DNA of 64,000 nt from an uncultured Eubacteriales bacterium (GTDB taxonomy: Bacteria; Bacillota; Clostridia; Lachnospirales; Lachnospiraceae): assembly GCA_900549105.1 (NCBI GenBank), contig URND01000001.1, forward strand, positions 23,218-87,217, written 5' to 3'. The translations under genes were made by a program, and so were the position numbers. Positions within the stretch are counted from its first letter, which is position 1. Each line of letters starts with the position of its first letter. This document shows, in pieces, positions 54,053 to 62,594 of the stretch. The notes beneath the pieces were generated by a model that had not been told where the DNA came from, made no database searches, and worked only from the letters and a program-made list of their open reading frames with translations.

Positions 54053-54571
54053 CTATATGAATAAAATGACCAGAAAACCACCGATTGTCAATGATAAAAC
54101 CCGGTACAGTCTTTCTCTGCCCGGCCGTTCCGACTCCAGCATCGAAATCCGCTCCCGGATTTCCTCCCTGCACGCCTCCACAGCCGAAGCCTGAATCTGA
54201 ATATCCTGAATTCCGATAAAATGTCCAAGCCGTAAAAAAAGCTCCCTGTCCTCCGCGTCAAACAAATCGCCCATTTCTTCCACCGTCTGCTGCCACAAAA
54301 GCGTACCTTCCGGCTTCTCCTGCTGCTCAAAATGCTCCGACAGCCGCCGGTAAAAATCCGATACGGGCTTTTCCATCTGGGCGCTGATACGCATAAAAAC
54401 CATATTCAGGGGAAGACGGTATGTCCCCGTCAGATTTTTAAACACAGTCAGACTCTGATTCATTTCCCGAAGCAGCCATATTCTCCGGCGCAGACCCAAT
54501 CCCTTTTCCCATCCGAGAAAACCGCAGCCCCCAAAAATCAAAAGGCTGCCGATACATTTCATCCACCACAT
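54053..54571 (-). CDS. spoIIIAB: Stage III sporulation protein AB
   Basis: 172 residues from the ATG at 54571 (aaggcgg upstream; ATG at 54562 also possible), starting just after the stop of spoIIIAA. N-terminal and C-terminal membrane helices around a soluble helical part, resembling GspF-type assembly proteins; EEMGDLFDAEDRELFLRLG is typical. Confidence 0.9.
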   Translation of the reverse strand: MWWMKCIGSLLIFGGCGFLGWEKGLGLRRRIWLLREMNQSLTVFKNLTGTYRLPLNMVFMRISAQMEKPVSDFYRRLSEHFEQQEKPEGTLLWQQTVEEMGDLFDAEDRELFLRLGHFIGIQDIQIQASAVEACREEIRERISMLESERPGRERLYRVLSLTIGGFLVILFI

Positions 54572-54572
54572 C

Positions 54573-55490
54573 TCATACCGCCTTAAATAAAACCCGGCCC
54601 TTTGAATCCAGGACAGCGTCCACTTTTCCGGCCCTCTGCCAGCCATTCAGAAACACATACCTTTCAAAAAGTCCAAAACAGCCCTTTTGCTTCACATCAT
54701 CCAGACAACTGCCGTGGATGGTCGTGAGTATCCGGCAGCCGCTGTACACAGCCTCCAAAACCGCATCCATATCCCCGGGGCCTCCCAACTCGTCAAAAGC
54801 CACCACCCGGGGCGCCATGGAACGAATCATCATCTGTATTCCTTCCGTTTTCGGACAGTTTGCCATGACATCTGTCCGTATCCCCACATCATTCTGAGGG
54901 ATTCCCATATAGCAGGCTCCCACCTCCGAGCGCTCGTCCACCAGGCTGACACTCAGTCCCGGATATTTCTGAAAGCCATTGGAAAAGAGCCGGATAAAAT
55001 CTCTCAGCAATGTGGTTTTTCCTCCCCCCGGCGGCGATACGATAAGGGTGTGGCAGGGCCGTCCATTTTCCCACAGACAGGAAAAAAACGGTTCGCCGCA
55101 GCCCTTTATCTGATGGGCTACCCGGATATTCAGCGAGGACACATAGGAAATACTTCCCACTTTTCCGTCGGCTGCCGCTGTCTGTCCGGCCACTCCGATG
55201 CGATGTCCGCCCCGAATGGTGATAAATCCCTGACGGATTTCATTTTCATAAGCATAAAGAGAATACTGACATATGTAGGCCATGCTCTCCTGTATATCCT
55301 CCGCCGTCACTCTCAATGCCCTCTGTTCGGTTTTTATCTGCTTTCCCCCTGCATCCAGAAACCATTCCTCACCCGAAAGTCTCAGGGCCAGCGGCTGACC
55401 GCTGCGGAGCCGGATTTCCTGAATACCTTCCCATTCCTTCTGAAATGGCAAAAAACTTCGCCGCAATCTTGCCGAAAGAATATTCTCCAA
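54573..55490 (-). CDS. spoIIIAA: Stage III sporulation protein AA, secretion-type ATPase
   Basis: 305 residues if the TTG at 55490 is the start; it follows aggtgg at 7 bases, whereas the ATG at 55535 has no clear site. Walker A SPPGGGKTTLLRD (about 150-160), DERSEVGACYMG, Walker B VVAFDELGGPGD and TTIHGSC. GspE-like ATPase that drives the SpoIIIA channel. First gene of the operon. Confidence 0.92.
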   Translation of the reverse strand: MENILSARLRRSFLPFQKEWEGIQEIRLRSGQPLALRLSGEEWFLDAGGKQIKTEQRALRVTAEDIQESMAYICQYSLYAYENEIRQGFITIRGGHRIGVAGQTAAADGKVGSISYVSSLNIRVAHQIKGCGEPFFSCLWENGRPCHTLIVSPPGGGKTTLLRDFIRLFSNGFQKYPGLSVSLVDERSEVGACYMGIPQNDVGIRTDVMANCPKTEGIQMMIRSMAPRVVAFDELGGPGDMDAVLEAVYSGCRILTTIHGSCLDDVKQKGCFGLFERYVFLNGWQRAGKVDAVLDSKGRVLFKAV

Positions 55491-55610
55491 AAGACCACCA
55501 CCTGAAACTAATATATGTACAGGCTTTGAAAACATTCCGGCAGATAGAAAAAACCTGCAGTATGTTCACAAAATCATACTGCAGGTCTGCATCTTATCCA
55601 CACTGTTTAT

Positions 55611-55793
55611 TTATCTTTCTTCCGGAATAATAATTGCCGCCACGATATAAACGAATAATCCGGTGCCTGTAAAGCCAAGGAGAAGGCATAAAAGCCGGAT
55701 AATGGTTGGGTCCACATCCAGATATTCGCCAATACCCCCGCAAACACCGCAAAGGACCCGATTGTCTCTCGAACGATATAATTTTTTCATCAT
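55611..55793 (-). CDS. PspC domain membrane protein
   Basis: 60 residues. KKLYRSRDNRVLCGVCGGIGEYLDVDP followed by one long hydrophobic helix (about 32-56) is a minimal PspC domain. Such proteins respond to envelope stress. Last gene of the PadR-led set. Confidence 0.9.
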   Translation of the reverse strand: MMKKLYRSRDNRVLCGVCGGIGEYLDVDPTIIRLLCLLLGFTGTGLFVYIVAAIIIPEER

Positions 55794-55805
55794 CTTTCAC
55801 CTCAT

Positions 55806-56669
55806 TTATTTTTTTATATTCATTGTGATTTTTCCCGCATCACACCCAAGAGCCCACTCTCTTGAAGCGCCGTTATTAATATACTGCTCATGGTCCAAAC
55901 CTGAAATTTTTTTATCATTAATCGTCAGGCTTCCGGCGCTGACATTAATATCATAATTATAATCTCCTGCATCCGCCTTCAACAGGGTAATATCAATGGA
56001 ACCCGCATCCACGTCCACTTCACCGCTGTCAGACACACTGCCCTCAAAGGTAATCTTTCCCGCATCGCAGTCCAGATTTACCCATCCTGCCTCAATATTT
56101 TTCAGAGTGGCCGACCCGGCATCCACATCCGCTTCCAGCATATTGCACTGAATGTCCGTCTCAATCCTGCAGCTTCCCGCATCCACATCGATAGTCACCC
56201 CATCAAAGCTGCTGCCTGCAGGAATATAAAGAGTCGCCTTTTTTTCATCGCTGCCAATCCAGCTTAGACCATGTTCAATGTTCTGAACTGTCAGGGTGCT
56301 TCCATCGCAATACCATTCAAAGAAATCGGCGTCATCGCCCGCGTCCAGCCAAACCTCTTCGGAATCCGAAGCTTTTACCGTCAGGCTGCCGTAATCCATA
56401 TCGATATTCAGCAGTTCCATCTGTCCAGATAAAACCATCTTATCCTTCCCGGCTGTATTCAGGCTGCGGCCTGTTATATGGTCAGACTTTTTACTTTCGG
56501 AATCAAACCATCGGAAAGGCCCGATCCGCCATGCAAAATCACCGTCATCAACCATCGCTCTCACATTATTATAATCCACACCGAGAATTGCTGCCGAAAG
56601 ACATAAACCGCCGCCGAGCAGCCCGAAAATCAGGGCCACGATCAGCCATATTTTTGTTCCCCTCTTCAT
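55806..56669 (-). CDS. DUF4097 family beta-helix protein
   Basis: 287 residues from the ATG at 56669 (ggggaggt upstream, 4-base overlap with the DUF1700 gene). One N-terminal membrane helix (about 5-26), then a DUF4097/LiaG-like beta-solenoid outside the membrane with repeats DVDAGSC, DVDAGSA, DCDAGKI, DVDAGSI and NVSAGSL. Often linked with PspC and DUF1700 genes in envelope stress response. Confidence 0.85.
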   Translation of the reverse strand: MKRGTKIWLIVALIFGLLGGGLCLSAAILGVDYNNVRAMVDDGDFAWRIGPFRWFDSESKKSDHITGRSLNTAGKDKMVLSGQMELLNIDMDYGSLTVKASDSEEVWLDAGDDADFFEWYCDGSTLTVQNIEHGLSWIGSDEKKATLYIPAGSSFDGVTIDVDAGSCRIETDIQCNMLEADVDAGSATLKNIEAGWVNLDCDAGKITFEGSVSDSGEVDVDAGSIDITLLKADAGDYNYDINVSAGSLTINDKKISGLDHEQYINNGASREWALGCDAGKITMNIKK

Positions 56670-57526
56670 GATGCAGCACCTCCCCTGTGAAATATTCTCT
56701 GAAACAGCTTCACGATTCCGCGTACAATCCACGGAATCAACCGGCCGCAGACTAAAACCGTAAGTATAATACAAACAATTCCAAGTGCCAGCATGATAAA
56801 CGCAAAGCCCATCATCATAATTCCCTCCGGCACGGAAGTAATCATGTGGACAATACTCATCACAAAGAGTACCACGCCGCCCACACTAAAGCCAAGAGCA
56901 CAGCCGCCCACACCGACAACTATCGCAAGAAGAACGCCGAAAATACCGGCCAGAAGACCGAAAACGCCGCTTCCGACTCCGGCGATAAGCGGAAGTCCTA
57001 CGATGCAGAGAACAATGATCAAAAGGATTTTCCCCAGAGTATTTCCCCGGAAAGGTACTCTTCCCGAACTGTCCCTGTCCGCATCTCCCCACTCGTCTCT
57101 CTCATGACTTCTATAACGCCCTTCTTCCCTGTGGCTTTCTCTATAACCACCCGGCGTTTCCTGCCAGTCACTCCCCGAATTCCTGTGACTTTCCTCCGAC
57201 CGGCCCTCTGCCTCCGAGCGGCTCTTCGCCTCTGACCAGTCATCGCCTTTATAGACATCCGGCATATGTTTCTGAGGTTCCCACCGGGCATCCTTTACGC
57301 CCTGCTCGCTGAATTCACTCTGTTCCTCACTGTCGCCGATCAGAGAAGCGCGAATCGATATGGCTATCTTTTCCGGGCTGTCCAGCAAGCCGTCCACAGC
57401 GGCAAACTCAGAAATTCCGGCCTCATCCATATAATCTCTATAATATTCCAGAGCATCCTCTCTGTCTTTTTCATCGATATCCTGAAGCAAATACTCAAGT
57501 TGCTTCAAAAAGTCCATACGAGTCAT
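56666..57526 (-). CDS. DUF1700 family membrane protein
   Basis: 286 residues. N-terminal DUF1700 part (DFLKQLEYLLQDIDEKDREDALEYYRDYMDEAG) that regulates with PadR, a Ser/Glu/Arg-rich linker (about 75-160), then four hydrophobic helices. Overlaps padR by 4 bases. Confidence 0.88.
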   Translation of the reverse strand: MTRMDFLKQLEYLLQDIDEKDREDALEYYRDYMDEAGISEFAAVDGLLDSPEKIAISIRASLIGDSEEQSEFSEQGVKDARWEPQKHMPDVYKGDDWSEAKSRSEAEGRSEESHRNSGSDWQETPGGYRESHREEGRYRSHERDEWGDADRDSSGRVPFRGNTLGKILLIIVLCIVGLPLIAGVGSGVFGLLAGIFGVLLAIVVGVGGCALGFSVGGVVLFVMSIVHMITSVPEGIMMMGFAFIMLALGIVCIILTVLVCGRLIPWIVRGIVKLFQRIFHRGGAAS

Positions 57527-57849
57527 TGCTTCATCTCCTCCCTGTCAAACAACTGTGTTATTTTAGACGCATATGATTTCCACTCATTACGGTACAGATT
57601 CAGCTGTACCAGGCCCGCCGGGGTAATTTTATAATATCTTCGGTTTCTTCCGCCAAACTGGACATCGTAAGTCTCCAGACAATCATCCTTCTGAAGTCTG
57701 CGAAGCACCGGATAAAGCGTCGACTCCGAGATATCAATAACCTGCCGTACATCCTGGGTAATCTTATAACCATAGGTTCCATCCTTCTCTTTGGAGACAA
57801 CCGAAAGAACTATGGCATCCAGCAATGCGGCGCCCGTATTAAAAACCAT
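57523..57849 (-). CDS. PadR family transcriptional regulator
   Basis: 108 residues from the ATG at 57849 (aaaggagag upstream). PadR winged helix: VVSKEKDGTYGYKITQDV, ISESTLYPVLRRLQKDDCLE and GGRNRRYYKITPAG. First gene of the DUF1700/DUF4097/PspC set, with an inverted repeat in its promoter, so it probably represses itself. Confidence 0.93.
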   Translation of the reverse strand: MVFNTGAALLDAIVLSVVSKEKDGTYGYKITQDVRQVIDISESTLYPVLRRLQKDDCLETYDVQFGGRNRRYYKITPAGLVQLNLYRNEWKSYASKITQLFDREEMKQ

Positions 57850-57909
57850 CCAAATCTCTCCTTTCCCCATATAATTTCCTACTTTCTTTACAATATTATT
57901 TTTATGACT

Positions 57910-57940
57910 ATATTATATATTGTATAATATTAGTTGTCAA
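57910..57940 (-). promoter_or_regulatory. padR promoter with embedded operator-like dyad
   Basis: Minus-strand TTGACA (57940-57935), 17-base spacer, TATAAT (57917-57912). A perfect dyad ATATTATA-N5-TATAATAT covers 57910-57930, filling the spacer and -10. Probable PadR autorepression site. Confidence 0.8.
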
Positions 57941-57987
57941 TCTATATTAATGAAATTATAATATTATTTTCCTTTCAAATTTCTTAC

Positions 57988-58035
57988 AAAAATGCCTTTC
58001 GGAAACTCGAAATATCCATTTCCAAAAGGCATTTT
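57988..58035 (-). terminator. Terminator-like hairpin after the tyrosine phosphatase gene
   Basis: Stem aaaatgccttt/aaaggcatttt with inner ggaaa/tttcc pairing, followed on the minus strand by five T. Confidence 0.7.
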
Positions 58036-58061
58036 AAATATATTTGTTATAATTTTCAACT

Positions 58062-58865
58062 TTAATTCAAATAGAGCGCTTTAAGCGCTTCTCTTTTATC
58101 CCGGCTAAGGCCCAAAGCCTTCTCGAGATAAGCGCCCATCGTTCCATAATACATCCGAATCGTGTTCAACATTCTGTCCAGATAAGCTTTATGGACGATA
58201 AACATCTGCATCAGGCCGTCATGGATACGATGGTTATTCATCTTATCCTCCACCGACCGGCAAAGCCGTTCATTCTCTTCCCGAAGAAAATCGTTCACTT
58301 TAAAATAATCGGCCTCAATAACATTTTCCGGGACACCAAGGGCGCTCAGCACGAGAATGGATGCGATTCCGGCCCGGTCTTTTCCCGCCGTACAATGCCA
58401 GAGGGTCGCGCCTTTCTCCCGGGACAGCAGTTCGTCAAACATCCGGCCATACTGTCTGGCTGCGTTATCCCCAAGAATAATTTTTTCATAAATTTCCGAC
58501 ATATACCGGGTTGAATCAAATCCCGGCGTCATCACCGAGGCCGCAAGCTGCTCCAGAAAATCTCCGTCCTGCCCCTCCCGGGTCACTCCAAGGGCCTTTT
58601 CATCCAATACGGGCATATGTAAATTTATGACGCCGGGCATCTCCGGATCCGGGTGTTCCTCCCGCTCCTTTGCTGTCCGAAAATCAAGAACCTCTTTTAA
58701 GTCATAGGCCTCCACCAACACTTTTCTGTCATTCTCCGTTGTCACACAAAGCTCACAGCTTCGAAGAAGACGATGAGGTTTTATATGTCTGCCATCCTTT
58801 GTCGGAAAACCTCCGAAATCACGTGTGTTTTTTGCGCCCTCCAGGGGAATTCGCTGAATATCCAT
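58062..58865 (-). CDS. Tyrosine protein phosphatase (dual-specificity like)
   Basis: 267 residues, ATG after aaggga. Phosphate loop HCTAGKDRAG with Cys and Arg of the CX5R motif (near 158-164) and N-terminal LEGAKNTRDFGGFPTKDG, as in PTP-type proteins of Firmicutes (IphP/LipA-like). May act on phosphotyrosine, phosphoinositide or other phosphates; substrate unknown. Confidence 0.88.
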   Translation of the reverse strand: MDIQRIPLEGAKNTRDFGGFPTKDGRHIKPHRLLRSCELCVTTENDRKVLVEAYDLKEVLDFRTAKEREEHPDPEMPGVINLHMPVLDEKALGVTREGQDGDFLEQLAASVMTPGFDSTRYMSEIYEKIILGDNAARQYGRMFDELLSREKGATLWHCTAGKDRAGIASILVLSALGVPENVIEADYFKVNDFLREENERLCRSVEDKMNNHRIHDGLMQMFIVHKAYLDRMLNTIRMYYGTMGAYLEKALGLSRDKREALKALYLN

Positions 58866-58975
58866 CTGATTGCCGCTCCCTTTCTTTATTATTATTTACA
58901 ATTTTTTCCAACACAAAAACAAGCGGCTAAGTCAATGAACTATGCCGCCCGCTTCACATTTTTCTCAATTTCGGC

Positions 58976-59365
58976 TTAATGTGCGCGCCACTCCAAATCT
59001 CCGTGTTCCAGTCCCATAATCAGGGCTTCCGCCGTCGCAATATTCGTCGCCATAGGAATACAATAAGCATCACACTGATTCATGATGGCATATATATCCG
59101 GCTTTTCTGTGGCAGCCATGGATGGATTATAAAAGAAGATAACAACATCCATTCGATTATCCTCAATCATCTCCATAAACTGGCGGTCACCGCCGACACT
59201 TCCCGGCAAAAATTTATTGACCTTCAGATTGGTTGCTTCTTCAATCCGCCGCCCGGTAACACCTGTGGCGTACAAAGTATGTTTACTCAAAATTTTTTTA
59301 TATGCGATGCAAAAATTTTCAATGAGTTCTTTTTTATTATTATGCGAAATAATACCAATATTCAT
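58976..59365 (-). CDS. Methylglyoxal synthase-like protein, divergent
   Basis: 129 residues from the ATG at 59365. MGS-like fold: IGIISHNNKKELIENF, YATGVTGRRI, SVGGDRQFMEMIEDN with catalytic-type Asp, IFFYNPS and MATNIATAEALI. The usual His of the NPLxxxPHDPD motif is replaced (NPSMAATEKPD). Canonical enzymes turn dihydroxyacetone phosphate into methylglyoxal; the replacement makes activity uncertain. It could be a regulatory or altered-function paralogue. Confidence 0.75.
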   Translation of the reverse strand: MNIGIISHNNKKELIENFCIAYKKILSKHTLYATGVTGRRIEEATNLKVNKFLPGSVGGDRQFMEMIEDNRMDVVIFFYNPSMAATEKPDIYAIMNQCDAYCIPMATNIATAEALIMGLEHGDLEWRAH

Positions 59366-59441
59366 GCCCCATATTCCGCCCCTTTCACTTCTATATACCT
59401 TTCTATATACCTTCCCCATATATAGTTAATTCCTACTTTAT

Positions 59442-59471
59442 ATATTACTTTAATTCCATTTACTTTGTCAA
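59442..59471 (-). promoter_or_regulatory. Possible promoter before the methylglyoxal-synthase-like gene
   Basis: Minus-strand TTGACA (59471-59466), 18-base spacer and TAATAT (59447-59442), in the gap after the pyruvate kinase-like gene. Confidence 0.5.
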
Positions 59472-59483
59472 TAGAACACCTTC

Positions 59484-60476
59484 TTAATTCTTTCCAATAA
59501 ACGACTTTTCTAAACAATTTTTTGCCGTCTGCACCAGATAAAACATGGCCTCCGCCGGATACTCACCTACTGCTGTTTCCCCGGTCAGCATCAGGGATGA
59601 AGCGCCCTCCAGCGCAGCGTTATAAATATCAGAAACCTCAGCCCTCGTCGGCACCGGCCAATGCTCCATGGAATCCAGCATCTGAGTCACAACCATAAAA
59701 GGTTTTCCGGCCCGGCGGCACTGTTCTCCGATATGCTTTTGAACCGCCGGCAGCTCCCACAGGGGCACGGCATTTCCCAAATCCCCTCTGGCAATCACAA
59801 TTTCATCCGCCAGAGGCATAAAGGCGGCCAATGATTCCACTCCCTGCATATTCTCTATCTTGGCAAAAATTTTAATATCCTCTCCATGATTTTCCTCTAA
59901 GGCCCTCCGCAGACATTTTAAATCTTCCTCACTGCGCACGAAGGGCAGCATCACCCCGGTAACCCCATAATGGCGAGCGATTTTAAGATTCTCCAAATCC
60001 TGAGAAGTTAATGCGGGCGTCTCTATGATTTTCCCCGGAACAGCAATACTTTTTCTCGGCTTCAAAACGCCGCCCCGAAGAACCTTCGCAATCATCTGAT
60101 TTCCGCTGCATTCCAGCACTTCCGCTTCCATCTTCCCATCATCCAATAAAAGACGCATCCCTTTTTTGACCTGGGCCATTAAAATCGACGGCACAGGAAT
60201 ACCGCGCTGTCCAAAAATAACATCCGTGTCCTTCTTTAGTTTTCTTTCTCCGCCGAAATTGCCGACACGCAGTTCTGGCCCCTGAAGGTCTATCAATATT
60301 TTTGTCTCCACTCCTACGGATTTTGCCGCGGAAACTGCCACATACAGCCAATTTGCCCGTTCCTTTAGCATACCGTGGGACAAATTCAGACGAACCCCCG
60401 TCATTCCCGCCTCATACATCCGCACCAATACCGGATGCAGACAGCAGGAAGGCCCCAAAGTTCCATAAAAATCCAT
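59484..60476 (-). CDS. Pyruvate kinase-like protein lacking the C-terminal domain
   Basis: 330 residues against about 470-580 for normal pyruvate kinases; ATG after gaggaac. Catalytic parts kept: VRLNLSHG (Arg and Asn of the phosphate site), DLQGPELRVG, DDGKM, KIENMQGV (catalytic Lys and metal Glu), ARGDLG and TQMLDSM, and TGETAVGEYP. The protein stops right after the barrel, so the C-terminal allosteric domain is absent. Probably a second pyruvate kinase isoform without effector control, or an enzyme with a related substrate. 25 bases after the patatin-like gene. Confidence 0.85.
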   Translation of the reverse strand: MDFYGTLGPSCCLHPVLVRMYEAGMTGVRLNLSHGMLKERANWLYVAVSAAKSVGVETKILIDLQGPELRVGNFGGERKLKKDTDVIFGQRGIPVPSILMAQVKKGMRLLLDDGKMEAEVLECSGNQMIAKVLRGGVLKPRKSIAVPGKIIETPALTSQDLENLKIARHYGVTGVMLPFVRSEEDLKCLRRALEENHGEDIKIFAKIENMQGVESLAAFMPLADEIVIARGDLGNAVPLWELPAVQKHIGEQCRRAGKPFMVVTQMLDSMEHWPVPTRAEVSDIYNAALEGASSLMLTGETAVGEYPAEAMFYLVQTAKNCLEKSFIGKN

Positions 60477-60501
60477 ACCTGTTCCTCATCTTATCTTCGC
60501 A

Positions 60502-61350
60502 TTATTTTTCCAGATACCGTATTAATCCGTCATACTGTTTCATCATCTGAATATAGCCATGACGATAAAATTCCATTAATTTTTCCCTGTTGCGCTCCGT
60601 TCTCGAAATCGTTTTAATTTCAGGGCGAATGACAAAAATCTTTCCCTCTTCCTCCATTCGGTCCACCAAGTCCATCTGTCGGTTATAAATCGCATACCGC
60701 ATCTCGAGGGCCTGGGCCAGCTTCGGATATTTTCGGAAATAACGCCGCCATATTCTGTCCGCCCTTGGCGACGGCGCTTTTCGGTAATCCTTATTCCGGG
60801 TCAAAACCACAAATATTTTGTCGAATCCCATCCTCAGAGTCCGCTCCAAAGGAATGGAATCGGCTACGCCGCCGTCCACATACATTGAGTTTCCAATCCG
60901 CACCATCGGCGTCACCAGCGGCATACTGCAGGAAGCCCTGCAAATCTGCATCAGCCTTTCCCGGTCACTCTCTTCCGTAAAATATTCAGCCTGACCGGTC
61001 CGGGCATTTGTGGCCACAATCTCACACAGTGAATCCGAAGCAAAATAGGTATCAAAATCAAAAGGATAGATACCATTCGGATATTTATCAAAAATCATAT
61101 CCATATCAAAAATACTTCTCTTTTTTAAAATAGCGCCCGGCGTCATATAATCGTTTTCCTTCTCCGGCATAAGACAATGCCTTGTGCGGTCAAACTGCTT
61201 TGACACAAAGTCCACCGCATTGCAGCTTCCCGCCGAAACACCGACAATATACGCAAATTCCACATCTCTTTCCAAAAGAAAATCCAATACCCCCGCGGTA
61301 AAGATTCCCCTCGTTGAGCCGCCTTCGAGTACTAATCCTGCCTGATACAT
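60502..61350 (-). CDS. Patatin-like phospholipase/esterase
   Basis: 282 residues, ATG after aggtggag. Oxyanion loop EGGSTRGIFTAGVLD, nucleophile elbow GVSAGSCNAV with Ser near 40, and catalytic Asp in DGGVADSIP. Bacterial patatin family (RssA/YchK-like). Cytosolic lipid acyl hydrolase; substrate unknown. Confidence 0.9.
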   Translation of the reverse strand: MYQAGLVLEGGSTRGIFTAGVLDFLLERDVEFAYIVGVSAGSCNAVDFVSKQFDRTRHCLMPEKENDYMTPGAILKKRSIFDMDMIFDKYPNGIYPFDFDTYFASDSLCEIVATNARTGQAEYFTEESDRERLMQICRASCSMPLVTPMVRIGNSMYVDGGVADSIPLERTLRMGFDKIFVVLTRNKDYRKAPSPRADRIWRRYFRKYPKLAQALEMRYAIYNRQMDLVDRMEEEGKIFVIRPEIKTISRTERNREKLMEFYRHGYIQMMKQYDGLIRYLEK

Positions 61351-61404
61351 ATATGCTCCACCTTCCTGTCTGTCCTATTTTTACTCCCATGTCATTTGAA
61401 AGAA

Positions 61405-61434
61405 AAACCCCGCAGAATCTTGCGGGGTTTTATC
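61405..61434. terminator. Terminator between efp and the patatin gene
   Basis: Stem aaaccccgca/tgcggggttt with loop gaatct. On the minus strand it lies just after the efp stop and a T-run follows the stem. Confidence 0.9.
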
Positions 61435-61455
61435 AGCCTGTCCGATATTCATCCA

Positions 61456-62013
61456 TTAAACTCTGGACAAATATTCTCCTGTACGTGTATCAATTTTGAT
61501 AACATCGCCGATTTCAACAAATAACGGCACATAAACAAGGGCGCCTGTCTCAACCGTTGCCGGTTTTGTTGCTCCAGTTGATGTATTGCCTTTAAATCCA
61601 GGTTCTGTTTCCGTAATCTCAAGTTCTACAAATAATGGAGGCTCTATTGAGAACACTTCACCGTTATGAGAAAGGATTTTAACCGTCTCATTTTCTTTAA
61701 TGAATTTCATTGTATTGCCCACCTGAGCAACGGTGAGAACAAGCGAATCATAGGTTTCTTTGTCCATAAAACAATAAATATCGTTATCTTTGTAAAGATA
61801 CTCTACCTCTCTTCTTTCAATATGTGCCTGAGGGCATTTTTCTGTCGGACGGAAAGTTTTTTCAACAACACCGCCGCTCTTGATATTTTTTAATTTTGTA
61901 CGAACAAAGGCCGCACCTTTTCCAGGTTTTACATGCTGGAATTCAATAACCTGATAAACATTTCCTTCATATTCAATCGTCAAGCCATTTCTAAAATCAC
62001 CTGCTGATACCAT
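61456..62013 (-). CDS. efp: Elongation factor P
   Basis: 185 residues, ATG after aaggagga. KOW-like domain with VIEFQHVKPGKGAAFVRTK (Lys 32 at the tip, site for modification), then GGVVEKTFRPTEKCPQA and the C-terminal LVYVPLFVEIGDVIKIDTRTGEY. Rescues ribosomes at polyproline. In many Clostridia efp is close to spoIIIA, as here. Confidence 0.97.
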   Translation of the reverse strand: MVSAGDFRNGLTIEYEGNVYQVIEFQHVKPGKGAAFVRTKLKNIKSGGVVEKTFRPTEKCPQAHIERREVEYLYKDNDIYCFMDKETYDSLVLTVAQVGNTMKFIKENETVKILSHNGEVFSIEPPLFVELEITETEPGFKGNTSTGATKPATVETGALVYVPLFVEIGDVIKIDTRTGEYLSRV

Positions 62014-62056
62014 GCTTGGATTCCTCCTTAAAAATATTGCATAAATAACTTATTCT

Positions 62057-62085
62057 AGTATAAATAACTTCCCGCAATTTTTCAA
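62057..62085 (-). promoter_or_regulatory. efp promoter
   Basis: Minus-strand TTGAAA (62085-62080), 17-base spacer, TATACT (62062-62057); the -35 lies in the end of yqeG. Confidence 0.7.
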
Positions 62086-62594
62086 CTATTTTTTTCTCTC
62101 TGCCGTTTCTTTTTATAAAAATGCAGAACAATTTTTTCCAGTTTTCGTTTAAATACGATTTGAATCTCCTCTTTTGGGTGAATCGGCTGCACAAGAATAC
62201 TGTAAATTCCGGCCATCCGTGCCCCCCAGATATCTGTAAAAATCTGGTCGCCGATAAAAATCACCTGTTCCTTCGGCACATCCATCAGCGCCGCCGCCTT
62301 TAAATAATTTTCAGGGCTCGGCTTATGGGCGTCGCACACCGTATAGGCGTGAATATTTTCATTAAACATCTGAACCCTCGGCCCCTTATTATTTGAAATC
62401 AGCGCACAGGCAAAGCCGATTTTCTTTAATCGCTCAAACAAGGCCTCCGCCCGCTCGTCGGCCGGCGCACCGTGGGGCACCAGCGTATTGTCTATATCAA
62501 AAATAATTCCCCGATAACCTTTTTTATATAACTTTTCAAAGGGTATGTCATAGGTGGACGCCACCCAGGCATCCGGATAAAACATTTTAAACAT
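62082..62594 (-). CDS. yqeG: YqeG family HAD-type phosphatase
   Basis: 170 residues, overlapping cobQ by 8 bases. HAD motif I FDIDNTLV (Asp near 33, 35), motif II SNNKGP, and motif IV-type GDQIFTDIWGARMAG. Family III A HAD phosphatase. Substrate not known from sequence. Confidence 0.9.
   Translation of the reverse strand: MFKMFYPDAWVASTYDIPFEKLYKKGYRGIIFDIDNTLVPHGAPADERAEALFERLKKIGFACALISNNKGPRVQMFNENIHAYTVCDAHKPSPENYLKAAALMDVPKEQVIFIGDQIFTDIWGARMAGIYSILVQPIHPKEEIQIVFKRKLEKIVLHFYKKKRQREKNS

Noticed and set aside
54687..55505. 272-codon open frame opposite spoIIIAA
   Set aside because: Antisense shadow; the sense frame has a complete ATPase signature.
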